A stretch of 64,000 bases of DNA, taken from JBBRRP01 sp964609655 (GTDB lineage Bacteria; Myxococcota_A; Polyangia; Polyangiales; Polyangiaceae). Made by a program: the position numbers and the translations under genes. The DNA lies in the NCBI GenBank assembly GCA_964609655.1, contig CAZSUA010000002.1, positions 13,165-77,164 of the forward strand. The letters are read 5' to 3'. This document shows, one piece after another, positions 8,834-15,902 of this stretch. The notes beneath the pieces were generated by a model. It made no database searches. It was not told the origin of the DNA and saw only the letters and a program-made list of their open reading frames with translations. How positions within the stretch are numbered: position 1 is the first letter of the stretch; the number at the start of each line of letters is the position of its first letter.

Positions 8834-8878
8834 GCATCCTGAATTCAACCCTACGACCCGCCCTTGAGCGCGGGATCG
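8791..8878 (+). promoter_or_regulatory. Attenuator-like mutually exclusive hairpins between Thr leader and ThrRS gene
   Basis: Four segments can pair in alternative ways. Segment 1, CACTACCC (8791-8798, inside the Thr codons), pairs with segment 2, GGGTGGTG (8803-8810), with a TCCG loop. Segment 2 can instead pair with segment 3, CCGCCC (8858-8863), helped by GTTG/CAAC. Segment 3 can alternatively pair with segment 4: CGACCCGC (8854-8861) with GCGGGATCG (8870-8878), eight pairs and one bulged A. A ribosome stalled on Thr codons would mask segment 1 and favour 2:3 over 3:4, the logic of a classical attenuator. No U tract follows the 3:4 stem, so it may act on Rho, pausing or translation and not as an intrinsic terminator. 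Pairings were worked out by eye. Confidence 0.55.
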
Positions 8879-8941
8879 ATGGTGTTCGCTCCCGTGTTCT
8901 TCGGCCCTCAGCAACCGAAACGCCCGCACGGAGTTACCATC

Positions 8942-10141
8942 ATGTTACCCGATCACGATCACCGCCAGTTGGCTCAGCGCCTCGATCTCTTCCACTTTCA
9001 AGAAGAAGCGCCCGGCATGGCCTTTTGGCACAAAAATGGCCTTATTTTACACCGTATCTTGGAGCAACGAGCCCGCGAGCTGTTCCTGCGCCAGGGCTAC
9101 GAAGAGGTGCGCACACCGCTCCTCGTGCGCCGGCCACTCTGGGAAGTCAGCGGGCATTGGCAACATTTTGCAGAAGGAATGTTCAAATTCACCGATCAGT
9201 CGGAGCAGGCAGCCTTGAAGCCTGTGAACTGTCCTGGCCACGTGCAACTCTTGCAACGCCGCGTGATCTCATATCGTGATTTACCTGTGCGCCTCGCTGA
9301 GTTTGGCTGTGTGCACCGCGATGAACCAGCTGGCGCACTGCATGGCCTCTTGCGACTTCGACAATTCACACAAGACGATGGCCATATCTTCTGCACTGAA
9401 GCTCAAGCAGCGCTTGAAATCGCCGCATTCTGCCACAGCGTGCGACCCTTTTATGCGGCGTTCGGCTTTGACACCATTCAGGTTGCACTTTCGACACGAC
9501 CCCAGCAACGCGTTGGCAGCGACGAGTTCTGGGATCGCGCTGAAGCGACACTCCGCGAAGCTCTGGAAATGTTGGGACTGCCCTTCGATATCGTTGAGGG
9601 TGGGGGCGCCTTTTACGGGCCCAAGATCGAGTTTTCCTTGCGGGATAAACAGGGCCGCCATTGGCAGTGCGGAACCATTCAGTTCGACTTCTTCATGCCC
9701 GAGCGCTTCGGCCTTCATTACGTGGCGGAGACGGGGAAACGCGAGCCGCTGGTGATGCTGCATCGTGCACTCTATGGAAGCTTAGAGCGGTTTCTTGGGG
9801 TGCTCCTCGAACATTACGGGGCAGCTCTGCCGCTGTGGCTAGCGCCGCTTCAGATTCTTGTTATCCCGATCGGTCCGGCTCAAGCCCCCGCAGCCAAGGA
9901 GCTTGCCTGCAAGCTGCGAGAAGCCGGCCTGCGCTGTGAATTGGACGAACGCGACGAAAATCTGTCGCAAAAATTAGCCGACGCCCATCAGCGCACCGTG
10001 CCGTACCAGGTGATTCTTGGCTCACGCGAGCTGCTAGGCGGCAACATTAGCCTGCGCGGGAATGGCAAACAAAGAGTCCTCCCCTTGTTGGACTGCGTCC
10101 CAGAGCTTTCACGCCTATCTGCTGCCCCTGAGCTGAGCTGA
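8942..10141 (+). CDS. Threonyl-tRNA synthetase lacking TGS and editing domains
   Basis: Catalyses charging of tRNA-Thr. The 399-residue product aligns with only the catalytic and anticodon-binding parts of ThrRS; E. coli ThrRS is 642 residues. It begins at the core phrase DHRQLAQRLDLFHFQEEAPGMAFWH. The zinc/threonine site is intact: Cys in PVNCPGHV, His in FTQDDGHIF and His in VMLHRALYGSLERF, equivalent to Cys334, His385 and His511. Motif 2 (CVHRDEPAGALHGLLRLRQFTQDD) and motif 3 are present. The C-terminal HGTP anticodon domain starts near PLWLAPLQILVIPIG. Both the TGS domain and the Ser-tRNA-Thr editing domain are absent. ATG 8942 has GGAG at 8930-8933; an in-frame ATG at 8879 would add 21 unrelated residues. 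A full-length ThrRS is expected elsewhere, making this a probable inducible paralogue controlled by the Thr leader upstream. Confidence 0.88.
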   Translation: MLPDHDHRQLAQRLDLFHFQEEAPGMAFWHKNGLILHRILEQRARELFLRQGYEEVRTPLLVRRPLWEVSGHWQHFAEGMFKFTDQSEQAALKPVNCPGHVQLLQRRVISYRDLPVRLAEFGCVHRDEPAGALHGLLRLRQFTQDDGHIFCTEAQAALEIAAFCHSVRPFYAAFGFDTIQVALSTRPQQRVGSDEFWDRAEATLREALEMLGLPFDIVEGGGAFYGPKIEFSLRDKQGRHWQCGTIQFDFFMPERFGLHYVAETGKREPLVMLHRALYGSLERFLGVLLEHYGAALPLWLAPLQILVIPIGPAQAPAAKELACKLREAGLRCELDERDENLSQKLADAHQRTVPYQVILGSRELLGGNISLRGNGKQRVLPLLDCVPELSRLSAAPELS

Positions 10142-10265
10142 GTACGCCTCCACTCAGAACTTTCTTGCGGGCCAGGGGTTGATTTCTAAAGAAACGGCAC
10201 GAGACACGACTCACGAAACACGTGCAGCGCGGCTGTGCGACGTCACTAAAGAAGGAGATATTGCG

Positions 10266-10826
10266 ATGAAATTAGCTATTTATGCAGGCACCTTGGTTTG
10301 CTGCGCTTCGCTCGTGATGGCCTGCGCCGGCGGAGGCGCAATGCCTGAGCCAGCCACCCCCGAATCATCCGCCGAGAACAGTGCAGCCTCCCCGGCAAGC
10401 GAAGCCGCGGCCCCGGCCAGGAACATCGTCGAGACCGCGACGGCTGCTGGCTCGTTCACGACGCTCGTGGCGGCTGTCAAAGCTGCTGGCCTCGCCGAAA
10501 CCTTGTCTGGGTCTGGGCCCTTTACTGTCTTCGCCCCGACAGACGACGCTTTTGCCAAGTTGCCAGCCGGTACGGTCGAGGGCCTGCTCAAGCCCGAGAA
10601 CAAGGACAAGCTGGTGGCAATCCTCACGTACCACGTCGTGCCTGGTGCACTGATGGCCAAAGACGTCGTCGACGGCAGCAAGCTAATGACGGTTCAGGGG
10701 CAAGAGCTGAGCTTGAGCATCGACGGCTCAAAAGTCATGGTGGAGAGCGCCATGATCTCGAAGACCGATATCGCCGCATCCAACGGCGTCATTCACGTCA
10801 TCGACAGCGTCGTGATGCCCAAGTAA
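10266..10826 (+). CDS. Fasciclin (FAS1) domain lipoprotein
   Basis: A 186-residue lipoprotein. The signal MKLAIYAGTLVCCASLVMAC carries a lipobox at VMAC (Cys20). A short Ala/Pro/Glu-rich linker precedes one FAS1 domain, about residues 55-186. FAS1 signatures are clear: FTTLVAAVKAAGLAETLSGSGPFTVFAPTDDAFAKLP (H1), then LVAILTYHVVPGALMAKDV (YH motif), and SNGVIHVIDSVVMPK at the end (H2). FAS1 domains mediate adhesion to proteins or polysaccharides. The ATG at 10266 is preceded by a strong AAGGAGATAT ribosome site. The 124 bases before it contain no other gene and probably the promoter. Confidence 0.88.
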   Translation: MKLAIYAGTLVCCASLVMACAGGGAMPEPATPESSAENSAASPASEAAAPARNIVETATAAGSFTTLVAAVKAAGLAETLSGSGPFTVFAPTDDAFAKLPAGTVEGLLKPENKDKLVAILTYHVVPGALMAKDVVDGSKLMTVQGQELSLSIDGSKVMVESAMISKTDIAASNGVIHVIDSVVMPK

Positions 10827-10859
10827 AGTCGAAGTTTCGTCGTTCGTGAACAAAAGTGG

Positions 10860-10986
10860 CCTGGAGGTGGGTGAAGGCGAAGCTGGGGCCAGCTTGGTGC
10901 CGCTGGGCGTGTTCTAGGCCAAAGCTTCCTCTGTTGGAGTGCGTCCCAGAGCTTTCACGCCTATCTGCTGTGCCGAAGTTGAGCTA
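10860..10986 (+). pseudogene. Duplication scar: fused 3' ends of the 7743-8645 gene and of the ThrRS gene
   Basis: Bases 10860-10925 match 8592-8658, the last codons and stop of the unknown Tad-locus gene, with about 85 percent identity and the same reading (LEVGEGEAG-SLV-L then a stop). Directly abutting, 10926-10986 match 10083-10140, the last codons and stop of the ThrRS gene, including the identical 31-base block from tgcgtcccag to tatctgctg apart from one flanking mismatch. In the source, these two tails are separated by about 1.4 kb; here they are joined. The simplest reading is an ancient tandem duplication of a segment containing the ThrRS gene, followed by internal deletion and drift. 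Confidence 0.75.
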
Positions 10987-10987
10987 A

Positions 10988-11020
10988 GTGGGGGCCCTCC
11001 TGAATGAAGCGCGCCCCCAC
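10988..11020 (+). promoter_or_regulatory. GC-rich hairpin enclosing the start codon of the J-domain gene
   Basis: GTGGGGGC (10988-10995) and GCCCCCAC (11013-11020) are perfect 8-base complements. The ATG of the J-domain gene (11004-11006) lies in the 17-base loop, and the only purine-rich ribosome-site candidate is inside the 5' strand. The structure could lower translation initiation. It is a prediction by eye. Confidence 0.4.
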
Positions 11021-12131
11021 TCAGCGACGTCCCGCTAGCCGCGAAGCACCCGCTTCATTCGCGCTCGCCTTACGCAAGCCTGCCCGGGGTGGCCCACGTT
11101 CCACTGCCAATCGCCTGCAGCAGTTGCGGCGCGAACACGAACGCCTGTTGCGAGATATTGCCAAGAAGAAAGCTGCGTTTGCCTCCACACTCAGTGGCGC
11201 TCGCGACGCTGAGATGGCACTGGAAGTGCGCATGGCGCCGCTGCGCGAAGGCATCAGCCAAGCGACACGGGAGGTCAGGGAAATCTTTGACTTCTTCACT
11301 GGCCCGAAGAGCCCCTTGTCTGCGAAGAATGCAGCCAAAGTGCGGAAGCTCTATCGGCAGCTCATGCCGCCCGAAGACCAAGCGACCTTTGAGGATGAGG
11401 ATTTTGACGAAGATCTGAACGAGGGTCTGGATCAAGATCCAGAGGATGCTGAGTATGAGAGCGAGAGGCGCGAGGCGCGCACCCGGAGAGAAGACCAGGA
11501 ACACAAGAGAAGGGATGTCGCCACGGCAACCAAGCCCGAGGAAGCTAGCGATAGCCTGTTGCGCACCTTATTTCGCAAGCTCGCCGTCGCACTGCACCCC
11601 GACAAAGTCCAGAAAGTTTCACAGAAGGATGAGCGCACGCGCATCATGAAGGAGGTGACTCGGGCCTACGAAACGAGCGATCTGGCCAAGTTGCTTGAAC
11701 TCGAACGAGTCTGGCTCGCCGATTCTCCGACCTCCACGGATCCTGAATTCGCTGCTCGCATCGAAGATTCTCTCGACAATTCTAATCGAGATTTGCGAAA
11801 GCAACTTCGAACACTCACCGAAGAACTCAAGGAGCTCAAGCGGAGCGTTCCCGGAATGATCCGCGTGCCTGGCCGACGTGGCCCGCCGGTGAGTGAGGCA
11901 GATCTTGTCGTGAGCGACATGACACGCGCGTTTGGGCTGCTCAGCCAGATCCGCGAATTTGCCGTACGCTTCAAGCAAGGGAATATCCCACTCGCCACCT
12001 TCCTCCGCGGCCCGAATATCGATCCAGACTTGCTCGGTGACGACGAAAGCGTGTTTGATGATGTGCTGGAGTCGATGGTCCGCGAGGTCGTCGAAGCTCC
12101 CAGAGGTCGAGCCAAGGGGAAGCGGCGCTGA
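11004..12131 (+). CDS. J-domain-like protein with coiled-coil regions
   Basis: 375 residues. The first 50 are basic, with Arg- and Pro-rich stretches. Residues 35-95 are predicted coiled coil (LQQLRREHERLLRDIAKKKAAF). An acidic then strongly charged linker covers about 125-180. A J-domain-like segment follows (about 183-240): LLRTLFRKLAVALHPDKVQKVSQKDERTRIMKEVTRAYETSDLAKLLEL, with the HPD motif at 198-200 that stimulates DnaK ATPase. The Gly/Phe and zinc-finger regions of true DnaJ are absent, so it is a type III J protein. A second coiled coil (about 250-280, LRKQLRTLTEELKELKRSV) precedes a C-terminal helical region. The client is unknown. The start codon lies in a hairpin loop with no obvious ribosome site. 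Confidence 0.75.
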   Translation: MKRAPTQRRPASREAPASFALALRKPARGGPRSTANRLQQLRREHERLLRDIAKKKAAFASTLSGARDAEMALEVRMAPLREGISQATREVREIFDFFTGPKSPLSAKNAAKVRKLYRQLMPPEDQATFEDEDFDEDLNEGLDQDPEDAEYESERREARTRREDQEHKRRDVATATKPEEASDSLLRTLFRKLAVALHPDKVQKVSQKDERTRIMKEVTRAYETSDLAKLLELERVWLADSPTSTDPEFAARIEDSLDNSNRDLRKQLRTLTEELKELKRSVPGMIRVPGRRGPPVSEADLVVSDMTRAFGLLSQIREFAVRFKQGNIPLATFLRGPNIDPDLLGDDESVFDDVLESMVREVVEAPRGRAKGKRR

Positions 12132-12463
12132 GAGGGTGGTGCGTGCTAGCCTCGTGTTTCGTGGATAACCTGGATGAGGCACTCGTTGACAGTCGCACAG
12201 CTCTACATGCTCTCGCCCGAAGTGAACTCGCCGTCGCTTTTCGCGCCCGAACCAGGCCCCACCCTGCAACAGAACCCCGTCCTTGCCGATGACAGCCTCC
12301 CAACGGAGGGCTCCGGTTGGTCGCGACCGGTGCCCGGTCGGGAGCCCGCAGACTGACAGTCCAGCCTAGTTCGGCTACCTTCCGCGGAGGGCATAAATTC
12401 GCAGAAAGCCGCTGGCCAATACATACCCCTTACCCATCGGGAGAAGTTACCGTTCTTGAGCGC
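12132..12463 (+). other. 332-bp intergenic region with two strong hairpins
   Basis: No convincing gene. CCAACGGAG (12300-12308) pairs with CTCCGGTTGG (12311-12320) with one bulge, and CGACCGG (12324-12330) pairs with CCGGTCG (12334-12340) over a TGC loop. An overlapping perfect palindrome GGTCGCGACC (12319-12328) and a CTCCC/GGGAG pairing (12297-12301 with 12340-12344) offer alternatives. I compared it with the cobalamin riboswitch because an envelope operon follows, but the conserved boxes are missing. A 60-codon frame from 12174 to 12356 runs through the hairpins; nothing in it looks like a known protein. Confidence 0.4.
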
Positions 12464-13126
12464 ATGCGTCGCGCGCTCCGTTTCAGCTCAGTCAGCTGCC
12501 TCTGGCTGGTTGTCCTCGGCTTTGGTTGTCGGTTTGAATCCAGCCACGTTTGCGGAGATGAGCTGGTATTCAATCCAACGCTCAACACCTGCCAGTGTCC
12601 GAGCGGCAAGGTGCTCAAGGGTGAGCACTGTGAGGTTTGTGGTGTTCACGAAGTCGCGATCGTGGACATGTGCCAGTGCGAGTCTGGCTATGTGCGAGCG
12701 GCGAGCGGAGCTTGCGAACCACCGATCGAGGGCTTGGCGGACGCTTGTGATCCCAATCAAGCCAAGGCTTGCGGCGCCCGGAAGTACGACTACTGCGCCC
12801 CAAGCAGTCTCGGAGGTGGTTATTGCACACAAGCTAACTGCGTGGCGTCGGCAGATTGCCCTTCCGGCTATACCTGCGCGACTTGGGAGTCCCAACCCTT
12901 CTGCCTACGCCCCCCGACTGGCTTGGGCGACACGTGCGCCAATGCAGCAGGTTGTGCAGGCAAAGAGGCCAGCTTCTGTGAGAGCTTGATGAGTAAGAGT
13001 TGCTTAGTCCAAAACTGCAGCGTAGCGAAGGCAGACTGTATCGACGGCTTCGAGTGCTGCGATGTTACCGCTTTTGCCGCCGGAGTACCGAATCTGTGCG
13101 TTCCGACTGGGCGGTGCCCGAAATGA
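12464..13126 (+). CDS. Cysteine-rich lipoprotein
   Basis: 220 residues with a lipoprotein signal (MRRALRFSSVSCLWLVVLGFGC; lipobox GFGC) and about 28 Cys in short spaced groups such as NTCQCPSGKVLKGEHCEVC and CPSGYTCATW, resembling EGF- or Dickkopf-like disulfide modules common in Myxococcota lipoproteins. It is presumably anchored in the outer membrane. I chose ATG 12464 because the hydrophobic signal begins there; the open frame extends upstream to 12317 with unlikely residues. Its stop overlaps the start of the porin gene as ATGA (13123-13126), so the two are translationally coupled and may act together at the cell surface. Confidence 0.68.
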   Translation: MRRALRFSSVSCLWLVVLGFGCRFESSHVCGDELVFNPTLNTCQCPSGKVLKGEHCEVCGVHEVAIVDMCQCESGYVRAASGACEPPIEGLADACDPNQAKACGARKYDYCAPSSLGGGYCTQANCVASADCPSGYTCATWESQPFCLRPPTGLGDTCANAAGCAGKEASFCESLMSKSCLVQNCSVAKADCIDGFECCDVTAFAAGVPNLCVPTGRCPK

Positions 13127-14628
13127 AGCACGCGCAGGTTGCTAGCGCACTGCTCGTGCTCCTTGCCCTGGCCGTTCAGATCCCGTCCGCAATGGCGCAG
13201 CCGCCTGCTGCCGCGCCCGCTCCGCCGGTTGAAGAGCAGCCCAACACGGCGCCTCTTCCCACAACGTCGACATCGATCGATGCCGCGTCACCGCCCACGC
13301 CCGTCGACGCACCACAGCCTGTGCCACCTGTCGGTGCGATCTCGGAGCAACCAAACGCTGCCGTAGCGCCGCCTCCACCACCAATGACCGCCTCGCCAAA
13401 TTCCGTCCAGACCGCGGAAGCAGCCCTGATAGCCACCGAAAGCGAGCTCAACAACGCGGCGAGTGACCATGCGAGTGAGGACGTAGAGGCCCAACCTATC
13501 GACATCTATGGCTTTGCTGAGGTGTACTTTGCTGCACCGTTGTGGCGCTCGAACGCCCCCTACAGCACTAGCGGTGTGGGCTCACATCCTTACTTCAGCG
13601 TTGGCAATTTCAACATCTACCTGAGCAAACACCTGGAGGAACGCTGGCACTTCCTGAGCGAAGTTCGCTTCGTGTACTCACCGAATGGCGCCAATGATCC
13701 CAAGAATCCCGGCACGCGAATTTCTACTCGAGTGGGCGATACCTCGGACATCAATCGACCGTTTCGCTGGGGTGCAATCGAGATAGAGCGGGTACATATC
13801 GACTACCAAGAAAGCTCGCTCCTCACGCTTCGCTTCGGCCATTGGCTCACGCCCTATGGAATTTGGAATATCGATCACGGTTCGCCCACTGTGATCGCGA
13901 TTCAGCGGCCCTATATCGTCGGCGAGGAGCTTTTCCCGCAGCGACAGACGGGGATCCAGGCCTTCGGGCAAACCTTCGTTGGAGACCTAAAACTAGGCTA
14001 CGCGCTCGGTCTTTCCAATGGGCGAGGCCCGATGGATGAGCAGCGGGATCTCGACTTCGACAAGGCCTACACCGCGAGACTCGAAGTTGGATACAACAAG
14101 CTGGGTGATTTGAAGGTTGGGAGTTCGTACTATCGAGGACGCTACACTGACGCTAGTTTCCCGCTCTTGAATCCCAGCGAAGCCCGCGCTGATCGCACCG
14201 TCCTCGAACGTTACGGCGAACAGTCTTTCGGTGCCGATCTGCAATGGGATTACGAGAAGTTCGTGATCCGCGGCGAATTCGCCTACAACGAGCGTTGGTA
14301 TTCGGACGGCGTTCGAAGGGTCCTGTCGCCTGGGCAAGTGAGCCCTGATCGTCGCCGCTATGGCGCGTACGCTCTGCTCGGGTATCGGACACCACTCTTG
14401 GGTGTCATGCCGTACGTAGTCTACCAAGACTACGTCTTAGGTCACGATCCGACTATCCCCCAGGTTGAACATCTGCGCGCCTTTCACGGGGGCCTCAACT
14501 GGCCAATTGGGCCGCGGGTCACAGCGAAAGGTGAGTACTTGCACGTCACCTTCCCCGGAAGCGACACGAACCTCACCAAGCGTGACACCTTTCACTTGGT
14601 ACAGTTCCAGCTAGCGGTGGCGTTCTAA
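13123..14628 (+). CDS. Outer-membrane porin-like beta-barrel protein
   Basis: 501 residues. A signal peptide ending SAMAQ is followed by about 110 residues of Pro/Ala-rich disordered linker. The rest is a predicted beta barrel beginning IDIYGFAEVYFAAPL, with alternating strands such as VHIDYQESSLLTLRFGHWLTPYGIWN and ending in HLVQFQLAVAF, where the C-terminal Phe is an outer-membrane insertion signal. The DIYG...LRFGHWLTPYG features fit phosphate-selective-porin-like or carbohydrate porins. It sits between a lipoprotein (4-base overlap) and a small PstS-like protein (2-base gap), and converges on the pst operon. That context points to phosphate or anion uptake, but the substrate is inferred. 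Confidence 0.72.
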   Translation: MKHAQVASALLVLLALAVQIPSAMAQPPAAAPAPPVEEQPNTAPLPTTSTSIDAASPPTPVDAPQPVPPVGAISEQPNAAVAPPPPPMTASPNSVQTAEAALIATESELNNAASDHASEDVEAQPIDIYGFAEVYFAAPLWRSNAPYSTSGVGSHPYFSVGNFNIYLSKHLEERWHFLSEVRFVYSPNGANDPKNPGTRISTRVGDTSDINRPFRWGAIEIERVHIDYQESSLLTLRFGHWLTPYGIWNIDHGSPTVIAIQRPYIVGEELFPQRQTGIQAFGQTFVGDLKLGYALGLSNGRGPMDEQRDLDFDKAYTARLEVGYNKLGDLKVGSSYYRGRYTDASFPLLNPSEARADRTVLERYGEQSFGADLQWDYEKFVIRGEFAYNERWYSDGVRRVLSPGQVSPDRRRYGAYALLGYRTPLLGVMPYVVYQDYVLGHDPTIPQVEHLRAFHGGLNWPIGPRVTAKGEYLHVTFPGSDTNLTKRDTFHLVQFQLAVAF

Positions 14629-14630
14629 CC

Positions 14631-15113
14631 ATGAAACCGAATCGCTTGCTGACACGCGCGACTTTCCTCCAATTGGGGGTCGGCACCGCGTGCGCATTGA
14701 TTCTGCGCGAGGCCAACGCCGCCGGACCGCTGGTTATGGTGGTGGCGAAAACGTCATCGCTCAAAGCGGTAAGTTTGCAGGATCTCCAGCGGCTCTATCG
14801 GGGTGACATCAACACTCTCCAGGGTCAAAGAATGCTCCCGCTCAATCATCTCCCGCGCAGCGAGCCGCGAGAACATTTTGATCAACGAGTGCTTGGGATG
14901 AACGCAGAGGAGACTGCTCGCTACTGGATCGACCGCCGCATTCGCGGCCAGTCGGGTGCGCCCAAGTCAGTTCCTGCGCGCCTCATGGCCGCTGTTGTCG
15001 CCAAACTTCCCAACTCGATCGGTTACGTCTCGGGCGGAAGTGCAGATGCTGCGTTGGCAGTACTTCGCGTGAACGGCAAGCTACCTGGTGAGCCTGGCTA
15101 CCCAATTTTCTAG
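14631..15113 (+). CDS. Short PstS-like substrate-binding protein
   Basis: 160 residues, exported (signal RATFLQLGVGTACALILREANA). It resembles one lobe of the PBP-like (PstS) fold: LVMVVAKTSSLKAVSLQDLQRLYRGDINTLQGQRMLPLNHLPRSEPREHFDQRVLGMNAEETARYWIDRR...LPNSIGYVSGG. The pattern of LQRLYRGD followed by GYV near the end is typical of small PBP-like proteins encoded beside porins in proteobacteria. It follows the porin by two bases and converges on the pst-phoU operon. It is much shorter than full PstS (about 320 residues) and has no visible membrane partner of its own, so its role may be in sensing or delivery to the porin. Confidence 0.72.
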   Translation: MKPNRLLTRATFLQLGVGTACALILREANAAGPLVMVVAKTSSLKAVSLQDLQRLYRGDINTLQGQRMLPLNHLPRSEPREHFDQRVLGMNAEETARYWIDRRIRGQSGAPKSVPARLMAAVVAKLPNSIGYVSGGSADAALAVLRVNGKLPGEPGYPIF

Positions 15114-15130
15114 CTGAAACCACAGCGCAC

Positions 15131-15172
15131 TCTAGCGGCGACAACGCGCTACTTGTCAGGTGCTCCGCTAGA
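15131..15172. terminator. Inverted repeat between convergent operons, possible bidirectional terminator
   Basis: TCTAGCGG (15131-15138) and CCGCTAGA (15165-15172) form a perfect 8-base stem with a 26-base loop, in the 84 bases between the convergent ends at 15113 and 15198. No T tract follows on either strand, so termination is uncertain. Confidence 0.25.
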
Positions 15173-15197
15173 CGCAGAAGTGGAACACCCCCAGGGC

Positions 15198-15890
15198 TTA
15201 GTTCTCTCGATTGGCCTCTGCCGCATGGTGTCGAACGTCTTGCCCTTTCACCATGTACACGACCATCTCGGCCAGGTTCGTCGCGTGATCCGCGACGCGC
15301 TCGATATACTTGCCGAGCGATTGAAGCTTGGTGGCTTGGCTCACCAAGTTCGGATCCTGCATCATCGACGTCACCAGCTCCGGGAAAAGCTGAGCGTAGT
15401 AGTTGTCCACCTGTTGATCGCGACGAATCACCTCTTGAGCCTTGTGCGCATCGGACGCCACGAACGCGTCTAACGCGTCGTGTAACATTTGCTGAGCCAC
15501 GGATCCCATCCGCACCACGGCTGCCGACGCATCCCGTAGCACTACGCGCTCCCCAAGCTCCAATACGCGCTCGCACATATTCACTCCCAGATCACCGATG
15601 CGCTCTAGGTCCGTGACATGCTTGAACGTCATCATCACAAATCGAAGATCAGAGGCCACGGGTTGTCGCCGAGCGAGCACCTTGATGCACATCTCATCGA
15701 TATCGATCTCAAGGAGATCAATTTGGCGGTCCATCGCGATGGTTTGCCGCGCTAGCTCAACGTTTCGGGTCTCAAACGCCAGCAGGGCGTTCTTTACCAT
15801 TTCCTCGACTTTGGCTCCCATGAGGAGGATCTGTTCCCGGAGAGCGTCGAGCTCCCGATCGTATTCGCGATCCGTGTGTTTGCGTTCCAA
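15198..15890 (-). CDS. phoU: Phosphate signalling complex protein PhoU
   Basis: A cytoplasmic regulator that couples the Pst transporter to PhoR and dampens the Pho response. The 230-residue product has two PhoU three-helix bundles with metal-binding signatures: LLEIDIDEMCIKVLARRQPVASDLRFVMMTFKHVTDLERIGDLGVNMCER in the first, and LQSLGKYIERVADHATNLAEMVVYMVKGQDVRH in the second (E-x3-D-x2-N pattern). The length fits the family. It follows pstB by 12 bases and ends the pstSCAB-phoU operon. No phoB/phoR gene is visible next to it. Confidence 0.96.
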   Translation of the reverse strand: MERKHTDREYDRELDALREQILLMGAKVEEMVKNALLAFETRNVELARQTIAMDRQIDLLEIDIDEMCIKVLARRQPVASDLRFVMMTFKHVTDLERIGDLGVNMCERVLELGERVVLRDASAAVVRMGSVAQQMLHDALDAFVASDAHKAQEVIRRDQQVDNYYAQLFPELVTSMMQDPNLVSQATKLQSLGKYIERVADHATNLAEMVVYMVKGQDVRHHAAEANREN

Positions 15891-15902
15891 AGCTGCCTAC
15901 CT

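Noticed and set aside
8682..8867. 61-codon plus-strand frame overlapping the Thr leader in another frame
   Set aside because: It is the shadow of the leader and hairpins; the codons are unremarkable and there is no ribosome site.
12174..12356. A 60-codon plus-strand frame in the intergenic region
   Set aside because: No ribosome site, no recognisable protein features, and it runs through strong hairpins.
12297..12463. Cobalamin riboswitch
   Set aside because: The GGGAA, GCCACT and B12-box segments are missing; only general stem-rich character is shared.
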